Shown here: positions 34,363 to 44,531 of the stretch, in pieces
How positions within the stretch are numbered: position 1 is the stretch's first letter
How the letters are laid out: each line of letters begins with the position of its first letter
NCBI GenBank assembly: GCA_001599595.1
Contig: BCHH01000001.1
Location: 186,001 to 250,000 of the forward strand
Direction of reading: 5' to 3'
DNA length: 64,000 nucleotides
DNA from: Beverwykella pulmonaria
Lineage: Eukaryota > Ascomycota > Dothideomycetes > Pleosporales > Melanommataceae
Position numbers and translations under genes: made by a program
The notes under the pieces: model-generated
Seen by the model: only the letters and a program-made list of their open reading frames with translations
Told to the model about the DNA's origin: nothing
Databases searched by the model: none

Positions 34363-36126
34363 CTAATATCTCGCGCCTGGCGCGGAGCCAAGGGGTGGCG
34401 GCGGATAGGAGGAAATCGCGCCATAGGGATTCGCATCGGTGTAAGTAGTCGGATAGGGATTTACAGCTACAGGATAGGCATACGGATTAGCGAAACCATT
34501 CTGGCCATAGCCAACAAGGGCGTTTTGCTGAGCCTCCTTCTCGCGACGTTCGCGTGCCTTTCTGCGCTTGCGGCGCCGCATCTCGAGCTCTTTGACATCC
34601 TTGCGCTTCTCTGTCATTTCCTTCCATTCGGAGAAGGCGGACTTGATGCCGAGCGCTGCGATACCTACGGCCGCCGCATCTTGGAGAAGGTTCTTGGACT
34701 TGCGCTTGCGGGCTTCTTCGGGCGACATTTCGCCTTCCGAAACCAGCTTGCGGCGTTTTTCAGAGGCTACCATGGACGAGTACACACCGTGTGCCGCATG
34801 AATGGTCGCGACGGTAGCTAACCCGGCAGTAAGGAGTTCCTTACCTCTCATCTTCCTGCGCTTGTGCTCCATGTCCGTCGTGCTTTCCGAGTCGGACTTG
34901 TCGTCTCTATCCTTTTCCGATCCTCCGGCGCCGGTCGCTACTCTGCGGTCAGGGTTAGCTCGGGATGCCTCCGAGTAGTTATCCATACTTTGGCTCCGGC
35001 TGGAGGCGCGGTGGCGACGGTTCCGGGAAGGTACGTAGCTGTCTTCGCTCGATACGCTGCGCGAGCGGTCCCGCCTGGAGCGCGACATGGAGCGCACGCG
35101 GTTGTAGAGGGCCTTTCCGGCTGCGAGAACGGCTCCACCACCCGCAACCTTTGCGAGCGTGTTCATGCCTCCTTCTCGTTCCCCGGATCCATCGCGTCCA
35201 CGTCCACGAGAGCGAGAGCGTCCAAATATAGACCGAGATCGAGAGCGCCGGCCGTCGGGGGACCTAGAACCATCACGGCCGCGGGACTGGGAGCGAGCGC
35301 CGTTGGCAAGGCGATTTGCGAGAAGACCGCCAATCGCTGATTCGGCAACGTGTCGTTTGGCATGCTTGTCCGGGTCTCTGTCGACCAGGCTATCGATACC
35401 AGCGGCGCCTATAGCGGCTGTTGCCACGCGTTGGGCTTTCTCGCCGGTCCAGGGGCCGGGCGTATTGCGGTTGCGGAAGGCCTCGACGGCTCCGGCAAGG
35501 ACGGCAGCTGCGGCAGCTTGCTCCCACTTTCCGGATTTGCGGTGGCCACCTCGACTCCGGCTGCGGTCGCTTGAGCTGTAACGGCGGGATCGACGATCGT
35601 CTCGTTCTCCATACCTGTCGCTGTGGTAACCACGGTCGTCTCGTCGATCTCGTCGGTGTCGCGAACGAGAGCGGTCGCGTGATCCCGTGACTGCCCCAAT
35701 GACACCACCGAGGCCAGCAGCTTCGCCTATCTCTTTGATGTTGTCGACGATGGACTTGCGGCGATGCGGCTTGGGCCGCTCATACTCGTCCGAGTAGTCG
35801 TCGTCGTAGTCGCGGCCCCGTCGGGCGCCGCGGTCAGAGCGGGCGTAGGAGTAGTCGTCGCGGTCGTCGTAGTCGCGGTGGGCAGAGCGGGTGCGGCGTG
35901 GCTCGTACGTCTCTCGGTACTTGGTCTGTCGGTACTCGGCGCCGGGCGGGGGGAAGTCGCGGGGGATGTCCTCGATGCTGTCCTCGCGGGGTCGGTAGAC
36001 GAGATCGTGACCGGGGGCGCTCTTGACGCCGCGCTCGATGTAGGTGGTCTCAGCGACATATTCGGGCTCGCGCTCTCGCGTGCGGCGCGCACGGCGCGAG
36101 CGGTCGTCGTAGCTGTACTCGGACAT
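34363..36126 (-). CDS. RS-rich DUF3824-type protein
   Basis: A single exon of 587 aa. The first half is dominated by Arg, Asp, Tyr and Ser (DDRSRRARRTRERE, RDYDDRDDYSYARSDRG). It then alternates three short glycine/alanine helices (EIGEAAGLGGVIGAVTG, WEQAAAAAVLAGAVEAFRNRN, LAKVAGGGAVLAAGKALYNRVRS) with RS-rich linkers. Further down are LLTAGLATVATIHAAHGVYSSMVASEKRR and AAAVGIAALGIKSAFSEWKEM, followed by basic coiled coil, and a Tyr/Pro/Asn-rich tail (NPYAYPVAVNPYPTTY). This pattern of glycine-rich helices between charged linkers matches fungal proteins annotated DUF3824 in my recollection. The helices could associate with membranes. Function is unknown; no enzyme motif is visible. Confidence 0.82.
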   Translation of the reverse strand: MSEYSYDDRSRRARRTREREPEYVAETTYIERGVKSAPGHDLVYRPREDSIEDIPRDFPPPGAEYRQTKYRETYEPRRTRSAHRDYDDRDDYSYARSDRGARRGRDYDDDYSDEYERPKPHRRKSIVDNIKEIGEAAGLGGVIGAVTGSRDRSRSRHRRDRRDDRGYHSDRYGERDDRRSRRYSSSDRSRSRGGHRKSGKWEQAAAAAVLAGAVEAFRNRNTPGPWTGEKAQRVATAAIGAAGIDSLVDRDPDKHAKRHVAESAIGGLLANRLANGARSQSRGRDGSRSPDGRRSRSRSIFGRSRSRGRGRDGSGEREGGMNTLAKVAGGGAVLAAGKALYNRVRSMSRSRRDRSRSVSSEDSYVPSRNRRHRASSRSQSMDNYSEASRANPDRRVATGAGGSEKDRDDKSDSESTTDMEHKRRKMRGKELLTAGLATVATIHAAHGVYSSMVASEKRRKLVSEGEMSPEEARKRKSKNLLQDAAAVGIAALGIKSAFSEWKEMTEKRKDVKELEMRRRKRRKARERREKEAQQNALVGYGQNGFANPYAYPVAVNPYPTTYTDANPYGAISSYPPPPLGSAPGARY

Positions 36127-37523
36127 TGTGGTGGAGCACTAGCCCTGTGGAAGGGTGGAGGGGTGAAGAAAAGTCGCCTGGAGGGGTTCCTGTATCCGGC
36201 AACTGGGGGGTGGTTCGGGTGGTTCGTTCTGCAGCGGGGCCCAGCCATCAGTACATGCACAACAACAACGAGGGGCCGATGCTGGGACAGACATACCGAT
36301 TACTGCGGATAATCTAGTGGAGTGACTTGGCTGTTGCAACGAAGAAGGAGTTGTGCCGACGAAAGACGGAACAAGGTGTGGAGGGAAAGAAGAGGCGGCT
36401 GTCGCAGGCGCACAGGCACAGGTCGTATTTAAGTACCGGCAATGCGGCAAGACGTGGTTCAGCGAGATGCAGAGCAGAGCGATGACTGTCCTGATCGCAC
36501 AGGCTTGGAGGGTGGCGTAGATATTGGCCTCGAGGGGGTTGAGGCTAGGGTGGTGTGGTCGGCGGCGGGCGCTACGTCATAATTTGGGTGCGCAAGGAGG
36601 CGGCAGGGCTCAGCACCAGGTCAGCGCCCAACCATGCGGCGGGAATGCCTGCAGGGACGGTTTGGAGTGCTGAGAACTTGGCTTCAGACGGCCTTCGGTG
36701 AGAGCAGCCGGTGAGTTGAGCGTGTGTGCGGAATCTGGTGACCAGAAAGCAGGAAAGCCTGCGCCGGCGCCGTGGGGTGTTGCCTCGCTACAAACGCGCG
36801 CACAGCCTTCAGCAGCGCTCTCGTGATTGGCCGGCCCGCTCACCGGCCCCTTCGCGCCCCATTCCCCCCTCATTCTCACTGTCTTCCCACAAAGCATGCA
36901 AACTGTTCTCACCGAACGCGAAAGCCACATCTCCTCCTGCTCGGGCCTCTCCACCTGGCCTGACGCCAGGTCGTTTTTTCACCGGGTCGTGTCCGCACCA
37001 GGATGCATGCGAAAGGCTTGATAGCATGATGCCAGCGCAGCAGCGAGGGTGCCGGTGGTAGTATGACCAAGCCTCTAGGGCTTCACGTTGCAAGGGTTCT
37101 AAGAGTGAGTAATGCTGCACGTGCCGCGGGGTCGAGGCGTATACGTAAGCGAGGAAGTGGGATGATGCTGGTGCTGGAGCGGTAGTGAGATGTCTCCTGT
37201 CTGTTGTTCCTCGACCGTCGTCGCAACAGTGGACATGATCGCTCCAATGGCTCGCGAGCCACGGAGCGACATGCCCGGCAGGAGCCTTTGAAGCCCCATT
37301 GCAGCCATTTTGGTGTTTTGGTCCAGGTTGTCCTTGCTCATCATATCCTCCACCTCCAAGTGAATGATGCTTATACGTGAACGCAATGGAACAGATCTTG
37401 GGCGTATATATATATATATATATATATATCCAAGTACACGGAGTGACGAGCCCCATATTCTACATTACCAGAAAATCGAAGAAAGGAATCTAAGCCCAGC
37501 AAACGCATCCCCTGAACGCCCCC
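36127..37523. other. Upstream region of the DUF3824 gene and 3' flank of HEM25
   Basis: This 1.4-kb spacer contains overlapping short open frames, including 37099-37386 (-) with a helix-like MAAMGLQRLLPGMSLRGSRAIGA segment, and a (TA)n tract. None is convincing as a gene without transcript support. Confidence 0.45.
37405..37429. repeat. (TA)n dinucleotide microsatellite
   Basis: Twelve and a half uninterrupted TA units lie about 95 bases beyond the stop codon of HEM25. They produce a run of Ile-Tyr codons in an overlapping spurious frame. Confidence 0.97.
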
Positions 37524-38568
37524 TCATCCATCGACTGTCTCCTCCACCGTCTCCTCCCAGCTCCTCTCCGCCCTGCGGATCAACTCCTCATACACGGTCC
37601 ACGCCAACGCACTGCTAGCCGCCTTCCTCGCGATCCGGATCCCCAGCCCATCAAACAAAGCGCCCACGCCCTCCTCCTTCAGCATCCTCCGTCCCGCCTG
37701 CACCATGTTCGCATACTTCCCCGGCATGAGCTGCAATCGCGTCTTGATTGCGTCAAAGGGATTCGTGACGGTCGTTCCCAGCCCCGCGGCCATGACCCCG
37801 GATAGGAAGTTGATGCCCAGGGAGGTGCTTGAGCTGAGCTGCTGCCCGCCGCCGGCCTTTTCTTCGACCTGGGTAGCAAGCGCAGACAGCCGGCGCTTCG
37901 ATTGCTCGTAGAAGAGCACGTACAGCCCCGCGTACGGCGCATCCCTCACGGCCGTGGCCCCGAACCCCGCGAAGAACCCGCGCAGCCCTTCGGTCCGGAA
38001 GATGTCCCTCGACGCCGAAAACAGGCTCGTGTACGAATAGAGGTTGCTCTCATACCGCACCTTGAGCACCGTAATCGGCATCATGAGAAACCCTGCCCAC
38101 GTCCGCGCCACAGCCCCCGTCGCCAGATTCGCCGTGTTGCTGAGCTTGGGAAGCTTGCTCGAATGCCCGTCATTGACTGCGGTTCCGCCGTCTCCTCCAG
38201 CGGCCAGTAAGCGAGCCCGTGCAACCTTCTGCCGCAGCGCATTCAGCCCCGAGAAGTAAATCGCAGACCCGCATCCCGTCCTCAGCGTGCTCGGCAACGT
38301 GCCTCTCCAGAATTGGCGGATTGGGTTCGGTCCACTGGCTATGAGTTTGATGGTGGCGAGGAGCGTGGTTTGGTGCGCTTGCTGGACGCGGGTCTTCAGT
38401 AAGTCGGCAGGCTGGAGGAGCACGGCGGAGAGGATGCCGGAGCTTGCGCCAGCGAGGAAATGGACTGTCCAAAGTAGTCAGTGTTTTGTGTCGGGGTGCA
38501 ATGCCATTGTGGCGCGAGAGCCTCAGCGTACAGGACGAAGACGAGCGCGATTTGGAGCCATCTGACAT
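37524..38568 (-). CDS. HEM25: Mitochondrial glycine transporter (SLC25A38 family)
   Basis: Two exons (38568-38532, 38464-37524) give 325 aa. The short first exon codes for [12 protein letters not shown] and joins in phase to [18 protein letters not shown]. Three carrier signatures are visible: [18 protein letters not shown] and [11 protein letters not shown], each the PX[DE]XX[KR] turn of a mitochondrial carrier repeat. [11 protein letters not shown] and [14 protein letters not shown] are typical of the SLC25A38/Hem25 branch. Known: it imports glycine into the matrix, where 5-aminolevulinate synthase starts haem synthesis. The small first exon is chosen because it restores the first membrane helix. 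An earlier ATG at about 38694 lies in another frame. Confidence 0.95.
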
Positions 38569-39202
38569 TGCCGCGCTGTCAAGGGATGAATTGCTATGCG
38601 TTAGAAGGGGAGAAGATGCTCCGCATGGTGGTGAGAGAGCTAAAGGCGAGCAAGCGAGTTTCCACTTCGGCAATAGGTGGTGTGTCGGACATTTTGTGCT
38701 GATGACGTTTCGACCACCGTGAGATCCCGAGTGGTCGGCGAGTCGGAGTCGGGGGTCGGCCTGCCGAGGCTGCTATCATTGGGGCGGCATGGCTTCAACC
38801 CAGGGACCCTCACACTCACGAGATGGAAGAGGAAACTTGGGATAATTCGTTATTGCGTGTGAATTCTATATCAATGGGTTTTGTTAGTGGCGCCACAGTC
38901 CACCACCGTTGCCCTAAATAACAATCCTGATCCGCCAACACCTTCCCAAGCTCACAATTTCATCCATGATTACCCTAAATTCGCCACCCTAACAAACGTG
39001 CGAGTCCAAACGTTTTGTCTTGCGCGTACGCCTTGAATAGCCTCGAGAGCCCTGAAACACCCCGTGCATGTGTTAAAAAGCCGTGAGCGGAACCCAAAGA
39101 AACAAAGAAAGAAGGAATTAGAAGCGAGCTATGCAAGGTTGGTATACCTAAACGCCCATGTACTCGAAATGCAAAATGCCTTCTCTTGTGCCGTGTCTCT
39201 CC
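38569..39202. other. Upstream region of HEM25 and 3' flank of KCS1
   Basis: This 634-base spacer lies between two minus-strand genes. The plus frame 39158-39448 extends into KCS1 coding sequence and has no domain. No repeats were seen. Confidence 0.5.
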
Positions 39203-42200
39203 TCACACGCTGACATAGCCCCCTTCAAAGCTGCCCAATGCGTCATCCCACCCCTTCCCTACCTCGCCCAGTCCAGGACCGCGCGAATCGATAGCCATGC
39301 CCTCCCCTTCACCGCGCTCAACCCATTCTTTCTCGTTGATGTCGCGCCAGATGCGTTGAAAGTAGAGCCGCAAGGATCTCAAGCCGCGCAGATAGCCGCT
39401 GTCCACGCCGTTGGGATCCGTGGGCGGACAGGGAGCGTTCTCGGGTAATGCGTCTTCCGCCGTAACGCAGTTTGCAAAGTCGACAATCTTGATCTTGATC
39501 TCGGGATGCTTCTTTCTTGGCCTGGGGGTAAAGGTAGCTCCAGCAGGATGTGGAGAGACAGTAGCAGACTCGTCTTCGCCGCTGGAAGTAGATCCACCTT
39601 GGGGGGGGGATGGCGGTTCCTTCCCCTTCTCCTTCCCCTTCTCCTTCTCTCCGTCGCCGCGATCGTACAGCATCAGTAGACTACTAGCATAGAAGCGGTA
39701 TCCAGGCAATTTCCTAATCATGTTCTCTAGCGAGCTAATCTTCTCGAGAATGATAGGGATGTGTCGATTGGCCGCTTGGTACCCATTTCCGTCCCAAAAG
39801 AACCGCTTTAACGCGTCCTGGAACTCTTTCCCAGCTTTCAGGTCACGGCCAAAATATTTGTCTTCAAAGACGTAACTTTGTGTCTTGACGTTCCAGATTT
39901 GCATACCGCATACCCTCACTCCGAGCTCCCGGCTAGTCGTCATTGTACATTTCCGGCGTTGAGAGCGCTGCTTTTTCTCGTCCGCTTCAATGCCATACTG
40001 ACGTGTCCCCATTTTGAGGTCGAGAACACAGGGCTTGGCCATTCCGGCTGTGAGATCTTCGAGGAGGAGAAAATGCTGGACACGTTCATCGGGCTGTTGC
40101 TGAGCCTGTTCCGGATTGACGGGCTCTTGAGAAACGGGGGGCGATGTGGCCTTCGACCTTGGAGTTACAGGAGCCGGCAGCATTGTGCCCGCGGATGCAG
40201 TTTCTGAATGTTGTTGATTTATAGCTTCATGGCTGCCATTCTCCCGTGTAAGTTTCTCATCTTCATCCATGGCAAACACCTCCTCTTCAGCATCGCCTCC
40301 ATATCCTTCTTCCTCATAGAACTCTAGATTGCCTCTGCGGTTCGAGTCTACCCCACAAGGTCTACGAGTGAGACCACCGCCCGAGTGACGTCGTCGGGAA
40401 ATTTTGGACTGAGAAGATGCATGCAGTGCGTCTTGGTTGACATGTTTGGCACCTTCGGGCAGGCTTTGACCTGTATGAGAAGAGCTTGCGTGGCGATGAG
40501 CTTCGGCCCGGAGAACTTGCTTACGCGTAGATTCCTCGTGTTGAGGCACATGCAGCTCGGATACATCCGTGCTATTCCTCCGCAGATAGGGTACAGAGCT
40601 CGTAATGCTTTGCGTTTCTGTCCTCAGCGCCCGCGAAGGGATGCCGTGATGATGCGAATGCCGGTGGCGATGGTGAATCGGCGGAGGCGCGAACACTTGG
40701 CGTAACACTTCTTCCTGTAGCTTGGTGTTGATGGTGGTGACACCCCAGCTAGAATGATGTTGCATCGTGGGTCGCGCAGGGCTAGTCTCCGATATCAATC
40801 CAATGTCACTTTGATTTCTCCGATAAAATCCTGGGGGCAAGGAAGAATTACTCATCCAGGGGTCTGGGGTTGCAGAGCGAGGTGGTACTCGAAACAGATT
40901 GGCAGGAATGATATGCCGGTTGTTCTCAAAGACGACTTGCGGAATAGATGTGCTCTGCTGAGAGTGGCTAACCAGTCTAGGACGGTCCTCATTTGCTTTG
41001 CCATTGCTTGGAGCCCCTGGATCCTGCCTAGAAGACGGTTCGGCATTGGACTGGGATGCGGATTCCGTGTTACCACTATCCACCTTCCCTTTATCCTTCA
41101 GTGTCCTCTTGCGCCTTGGCCCTTTGCGATAGGTTACGTTGAGAACGCCGATGTACCTACAATGACAGTATTACGTTAGCGAACCGTTCTACTTACGTGC
41201 AAAATACTCGGAGCGGGCGGAGGAATCTTTGCTGAAATTTCAGCTTGGAAACAACCTAACAGTTGAAGAAGAAGAAAAATTCGTACCTTGGCAAGAAGCC
41301 CAGCAACTCGGGGTGATTCCGCTCTACCGTCTCATAGAACTCATTTTCTCGGTTGTTAAGCTGCTTGCAGACCGCTCTCCTAGAGAAGCGGTACACTGTT
41401 GTGTGACCGCCCACTTGATGGTCAAATGGTTTGAGCTCGACTGCCCCAAGAGGAGCAGGTGGCTGCGGGGCGGGAGCGGCCTTCTTCACCTTCTTGCGAG
41501 GAGTTGCAGTGGGGGTGGACCCTAGGTCATCAGTCGCACTAGATTCATCGCCACGAAGAGAGTGAGACGACTCTACCAGCGATTCACAATCAGACTCGGC
41601 TGAAGTGGTCGCTTCGATGGTCGACGAAAACAACGACTCGTTTTCGTTTTCCGACACAGCAACTGACGTTGGCATATCACCATGTAGCAATTGATTTGTA
41701 TCTTGGGACTGTAGAGAAATTTCTACTTCTTGAGGTGTCTTTACAGTCTCTTCCACGTCCCAGCCTTTGGGCCCCTTGCCGGCACTGTTTGACTTCCGTT
41801 TCCGAATGCTCTTAACCTCTGTTTTTCGAAGCACTTCCCCTGGAGGGGTCTGTTCTGGCGACTTCAATCCACGGTGGGGGAAGTAGAGAGCCGACGAAAT
41901 TTGTTCTCTCTCAGACTCTTCCTCTTCGGAACCCGGTGAACGCTCTTCGCTTTCATCTTGTGCGGATTGGAAATCATCAGCAGCTTCCTGCGATTGGGAT
42001 GCATGTTTTGTGTTTAAGACATATCCGCGTAGTTTTTCCGCAGCAGCGGTAGGGAGGCTTCGTGAGAACGAGGATCCTCGCTCAGCACCTGGGGTGAGAT
42101 TGTGGTAGTTCCGTATATCTTCTAGTAGGCGTAAGGGAATCTCGTGCTTGCGGGCGGGGTCAATCATGGGTTCGGGGCTTTGCACCGTTGCAGATTCGTC

Positions 42201-43256
42201 TTTAGGGGTTGATGCAGAATCAAAGTATGAGTCCATCGTGCCATTCTGCGGAGATTGCACAGTCGATGACGAGGAGCGGGAAAGACCTGGCCTCTGATTG
42301 TAACCAACACCCCCATCACTAGATCCTGCCTTCGCCCCGCCTTCCTCTTGATGAAATGGATGTGCCTTGTCCGTAAAACGCCGTTCCTTTGTGCGGCCTT
42401 CTCGTCTCTTTCCTTCTTCTGCTACATCATTTTCCTTGAATACCCGCAGATAATGACTTGCTTTACGACTTCTCGCCGCTGTGAGTTGCTCGGTTTTTGG
42501 TAGAGTAGCCTCGATCTTCTTGTCCACATGCGATCCCTCTCGCGCTCGGGTGGCACCATGGCCATGGCCATGGCCATGGCCAAGGACTGCTTTGCCTTCC
42601 CTCCACAGTCTGTTCTTGACCCTTTTCTCGCTTTCGGCCAGCGTATCGAGGAACGGCCTTGAACTGGGCTGGACATCAAGGTGCTTGGGGGTGGAGGGTC
42701 GGTGTACGGGCGAATCGACGGGGCTCATGAACGGGGGGGGACTCTGGTGGATGCTGCCCAATTCCATGCCGGAATCGTCGTATCTGCTTGGGTTGAAGTG
42801 TGTCTCCAGAAGACTTTGGTGGACTTTGAGGGCGGACGGGACGTATGCCGGGTGGTGCTGGCGGGGAAGGGGATGCTCTATCAGTCTCCGAGCGGGAGAC
42901 ATTGGCATTGCCATGTCTGCGAGACCATGGTCTGATGCATCGTCGATTATGTCTGGCGTGCGTATGGCGGTCTGGGGAGAAGACGCGGGGCTGTCGGAGT
43001 GATAGGTTGTTGCGAATATGCTTTCCCTCTCTGAAAGCTGGGGTGGGTCCGCTGCCGAGGCCTTCCAGATGTGATCAGCAAGCGGTGCGGTTTTCGAGCG
43101 CCCTGTTTGGGAGAGGCTCTTTGGCGGCGTCACCTTCTCGCGGGGGAGCGCGGAGGGTTGGAGTGCTGGAGCACCATGGCCGGGGTCGTGCGTGGCATTT
43201 GACCTCACCGATGGGGTGGGTGAGGTAATTTTCTGGGCGTTCGAGGGCGGTGACAT
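39203..43256 (-). CDS. KCS1: Inositol hexakisphosphate kinase
   Basis: Two exons (43256-41287, 41156-39203) give at least 1307 aa. The splice joins FLPR to [13 protein letters not shown] in phase; the 130-nt intron has a pyrimidine-rich stretch. The catalytic core lies at the end: [13 protein letters not shown] (the PxxxDxKxG inositol-phosphate binding motif), [11 protein letters not shown] and KIVDFANC (catalytic metal-binding Asp). The first two thirds are Ser/Pro-rich and disordered, as in yeast Kcs1. Known: it makes inositol pyrophosphates (IP7) from IP6, which tune phosphate sensing, vacuole shape and stress. The start is uncertain: the frame stays open to about 43512 without an ATG (TVSPAATTPNRSPAIIS lies there), so an upstream exon may exist. 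One candidate ATG is at 43838 with an in-phase but weak GTAACG donor. Confidence 0.93.
42556..42581. repeat. Hexanucleotide CCATGG repeat inside KCS1
   Basis: Four and a third copies of CCATGG lie inside the coding sequence. On the coding strand they read as His-Gly pairs (GHGHGHGHG), so length changes would alter the protein by pairs of residues without breaking the frame. Confidence 0.95.
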
Positions 43257-44531
43257 GGAGTCGACATTGGTCAGGCCGTCTGGGAAGAGGGCTTGCGAGT
43301 GCGTGGCGGCGTGTGTGGCAGATATTATTGCCGGAGAGCGATTGGGGGTTGTGGCGGCCGGGGAAACGGTTTGGGCGTCGAAACAACGGGCGACGGGGGA
43401 CGGCCAAGACGGCGCTGTTAACGTGTGCGAGACGGGAGATCTGACGGGTGCAAAGGGCGAGGGCGCAGATTGAGCGGGCTCCAGGGGCAGCAGGACGAGG
43501 ACCGTCGAGTACCTATGAAGCGATCACGTTGCAGCGCCGGTTGGGCCGAGCGGATGGCGATGGTGGCGCAAATATGCTTTGCGTTCCTCACGCAAGGGCC
43601 AATGACGTGCCCCTCGGCGCGCACACTGCGACAGCGGTGTTGAAATGGATAAGGACAATGTGCAGGAGTTTGCGGCGCCGGGCGATGACAATGTTTGTTA
43701 CGGAAGGGCGGAGACAGCAATTGCGTCTGCCTTCTGAGTCTGGCGTCGCCGTTACCAAGGGCCCGCCTGTAATTCACCGTTGGTAGTTGGGCGGCCGATG
43801 TCACGTCTTTGTTGAGCAAGGGCGTCCGTGCGCGGCATATTCTATTGACCTCTGAATGAACATTGTAACCAACCACGGCTGGGCTTGCAATCAGTTGCGC
43901 AGGCTTTTGACAAGCCAACGAAGGGCGTCGTCACCATGGCTAGTTATAAACCTTAATATGTACAGAATCGTCATAGGGTATATTGCCATGATTCAAAACT
44001 GGGCAAGACGAGATTCACGTCTGCCTTCAAGGACTGTCTCCAAACTCCTCACCTCTCTCCGCTGTCGCCAGTTCCATCATCAAGGTTGTCCATGCCATCC
44101 ACGTCTAAACTTTGCTGGTATATGCATACTCGGCAGGGGCTTGAGAATGCTGTCCAATAGATCGAAGAGCGTGGACCACGTTCTCCCACCACGATAGACA
44201 AGGGCCACATCGTACCACAATGAAGAATGTCCTAATGTACCACGGACTGCGGAACCTCATCCCATCGATCAAAATATCGCCTGGGCAGGCCAAATCAACC
44301 GCCCTATATGAGAAGACCGGGGAAGTGGTCAGCGTTCGCCTGCATTGCGGTATTCTTGTTGAGTATCCAGGAGCTGTACGGTCCGGCTTTATTATTGGCC
44401 AGCAACCAGCAACTAGCAACCAGCAACCAGCTGTTGGCTTTTGTGGAGATTGTGTGCCAGTTGGAGCGATCCTGGCATGTGAATTTAGAGTAGGGGACTC
44501 TATAACAATGGATGGTTTGCGGGCGATTTCC
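43257..44531. other. Upstream region of KCS1 and 3' flank of the next gene
   Basis: A 1.3-kb stretch. The first 256 bases are an open extension of KCS1. Near 44399-44431 there is a short imperfect tandem repeat of CAGCAAC. The frame at 44220-44579 (+) has no domain. Confidence 0.45.

Noticed and set aside
35764..36312. 182-codon plus frame rich in Val, Ala and Gly
   Set aside because: Antisense shadow of the Arg/Asp-rich start of the DUF3824-type gene.
36809..37456. 215-codon minus frame with an Ile-Tyr run
   Set aside because: The run comes from the (TA)n tract and the rest has no domain. Possible small protein noted separately in another frame.
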